Source: an uncultured Prevotella sp.
GTDB lineage: Bacteria > Bacteroidota > Bacteroidia > Bacteroidales > Bacteroidaceae
Assembly (NCBI GenBank): GCA_900317545.1
Contig: ONHE01000120.1
Location: 1 to 36,385, forward strand
Direction of reading: 5' to 3'
Length of the DNA: 36,385 nt
Positions 35,834-36,385 of the stretch are shown here, one piece after another. Below the pieces are notes generated by a model that saw only the letters and a program-made list of their open reading frames with translations, did not search any database and was not told the DNA's origin. The stretch's first letter is position 1. Every line of letters starts with the position of its first letter. Made by a program: the position numbers and the translations under genes.

Positions 35834-36174
35834 TCCAATGCTCCCTTCCGCCAGGCATAAGCCAGGCCAAATACCAAAACTAACAAGAAGAAACTGATAC
35901 TGACGAGTGCCATCGCCCCAAACTGCCTGACAACAACGGCCCATGGATAGAGCAGAACTGTCTCAATGTCAAACATCAAGAAGAGAATCGCGAACAGATA
36001 GTAACCAATGTGCATCGGAAGCCACGAGCTTCCTCGCGTTGGCACACCGCATTCAAAAGGTTCCCCTTTCACCGGATTGTAAGAACGGGGACCGATCAAC
36101 TTGGCAATGACATATGCTCCCATCACCAAAGTTACTGCCGTTAACAAAACGGTAATGAACAAAGTGAAATTCAT
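35824..36174 (-). CDS. nuoA: NADH-quinone oxidoreductase subunit A
   Basis: A 116-residue protein with three transmembrane helices, the first gene of the operon. The loop signature KGEPFECGVPTRGSSW and the second-helix pattern YYLFAILFLMFDIETVLLYPWAV, including the conserved Asp-Glu pair, identify NuoA. It overlaps nuoB by 10 bp. A TATATTTG -7 element at 36234-36241 precedes it with a leader of about 55 nt. Confidence 0.96.
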   Translation of the reverse strand: MNFTLFITVLLTAVTLVMGAYVIAKLIGPRSYNPVKGEPFECGVPTRGSSWLPMHIGYYLFAILFLMFDIETVLLYPWAVVVRQFGAMALVSISFFLLVLVFGLAYAWRKGALEWK

Positions 36175-36233
36175 ATAGTTAAAATAATTATGATAAGTTA
36201 TATTCGAAAGGAACTGTTGTTTTAAAACGGGTG

Positions 36234-36241
36234 CAAATATA
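36234..36241 (-). promoter_or_regulatory. -7 element of the nuo operon promoter
   Basis: The minus strand reads TATATTTG within an AT-rich region; a TATTTG immediately upstream is an alternative. No clear TTTG is found at -33. The rest of the stretch to 36385 shows no gene, only a short CACTG/CAGTG repeat at 36330-36343. Confidence 0.6.
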
Positions 36242-36385
36242 CAAATATTTTATGGAACTTTTGCATAATTAAGAAAAAACTTTCAGCTATTCATAACAAT
36301 AGGTTGTAACTGTTTGGCATATATTGGCGCACTGTGTGCAGTGTACCCCTCCGAGGCACTACGTCAGACATTATGCTATGCTACC

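Noticed and set aside
36330..36343. Hairpin CACTG/CAGTG at the window end as a terminator
   Set aside because: The stem is only five base pairs and no T run follows; the region may belong to a feature beyond the window.

Overview
The window reads as a chromosomal segment of a Bacteroidetes bacterium, most likely a member of the Prevotellaceae. The support is: promoters of the Bacteroidetes type (TTTG near -33, TAnnTTTG near -7) in front of many genes; an 11-subunit-type nuo operon with fused nuoCD and no nuoEFG; the rpmB-rpmG-DUF4295 ribosomal cluster; type IX secretion sorting domains; and a MalQ with two N-terminal starch-binding modules. I cannot name the species. No tRNA, rRNA, CRISPR, phage or transposase gene was seen.

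Layout. 1-327 has no gene and carries a 22-bp-period intergenic repeat array. 407-1039 (+) encodes ribosomal proteins L28 and L33 and a 52-residue DUF4295 protein, closed by a terminator shared with the convergent malQ-gph operon (1101-4365, -). mltG (4468-5514, +) diverges from malQ. 5847-10504 (-) is a glycogen/alpha-glucan operon: debranching enzyme, GT4 glycosyltransferase and a GH57 protein, transcribed away from a Crp/Fnr-type regulator (10743-11447, +). 11758-15073 (-) looks like a cell-envelope operon: small sorting-domain protein, L,D-transpeptidase, ECF sigma factor, probable anti-sigma protein and a Spy-like periplasmic protein. 15169-17688 (-) holds mazG, a lipoprotein and ribonuclease Z. 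18117-21878 (-) holds a LysM/periplasmic-binding-like protein, an outer-membrane beta-barrel protein and a POT peptide transporter. 21985-25697 (+) holds a type B sorting-domain protein overlapping uvrA. 25988-36174 (-) is nuoA-B-CD-H-I-J-K-L-M-N.

Functionally, the left third is dominated by alpha-glucan and glycogen metabolism (MalQ, debranching enzyme, GT4, GH57). The middle concerns envelope construction and surveillance (MltG, L,D-transpeptidase, ECF sigma, LysM protein, outer-membrane protein, T9SS cargo). The right third is respiratory complex I without its NADH-oxidising module.

The most unusual signal is a family of three intergenic arrays (8-112, 17805-17885, 25745-25828). They are built from a roughly 22-bp unit with an ATAGCT core. 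Forward copies are followed by inverted copies, and stem-preserving base changes occur between loci. Other points worth a second look are a GH57 protein that appears to have lost its catalytic acid motif, a probable internal promoter before nuoH, a probably leaderless mazG transcript, and a palindrome at the promoter of the Crp-like gene.
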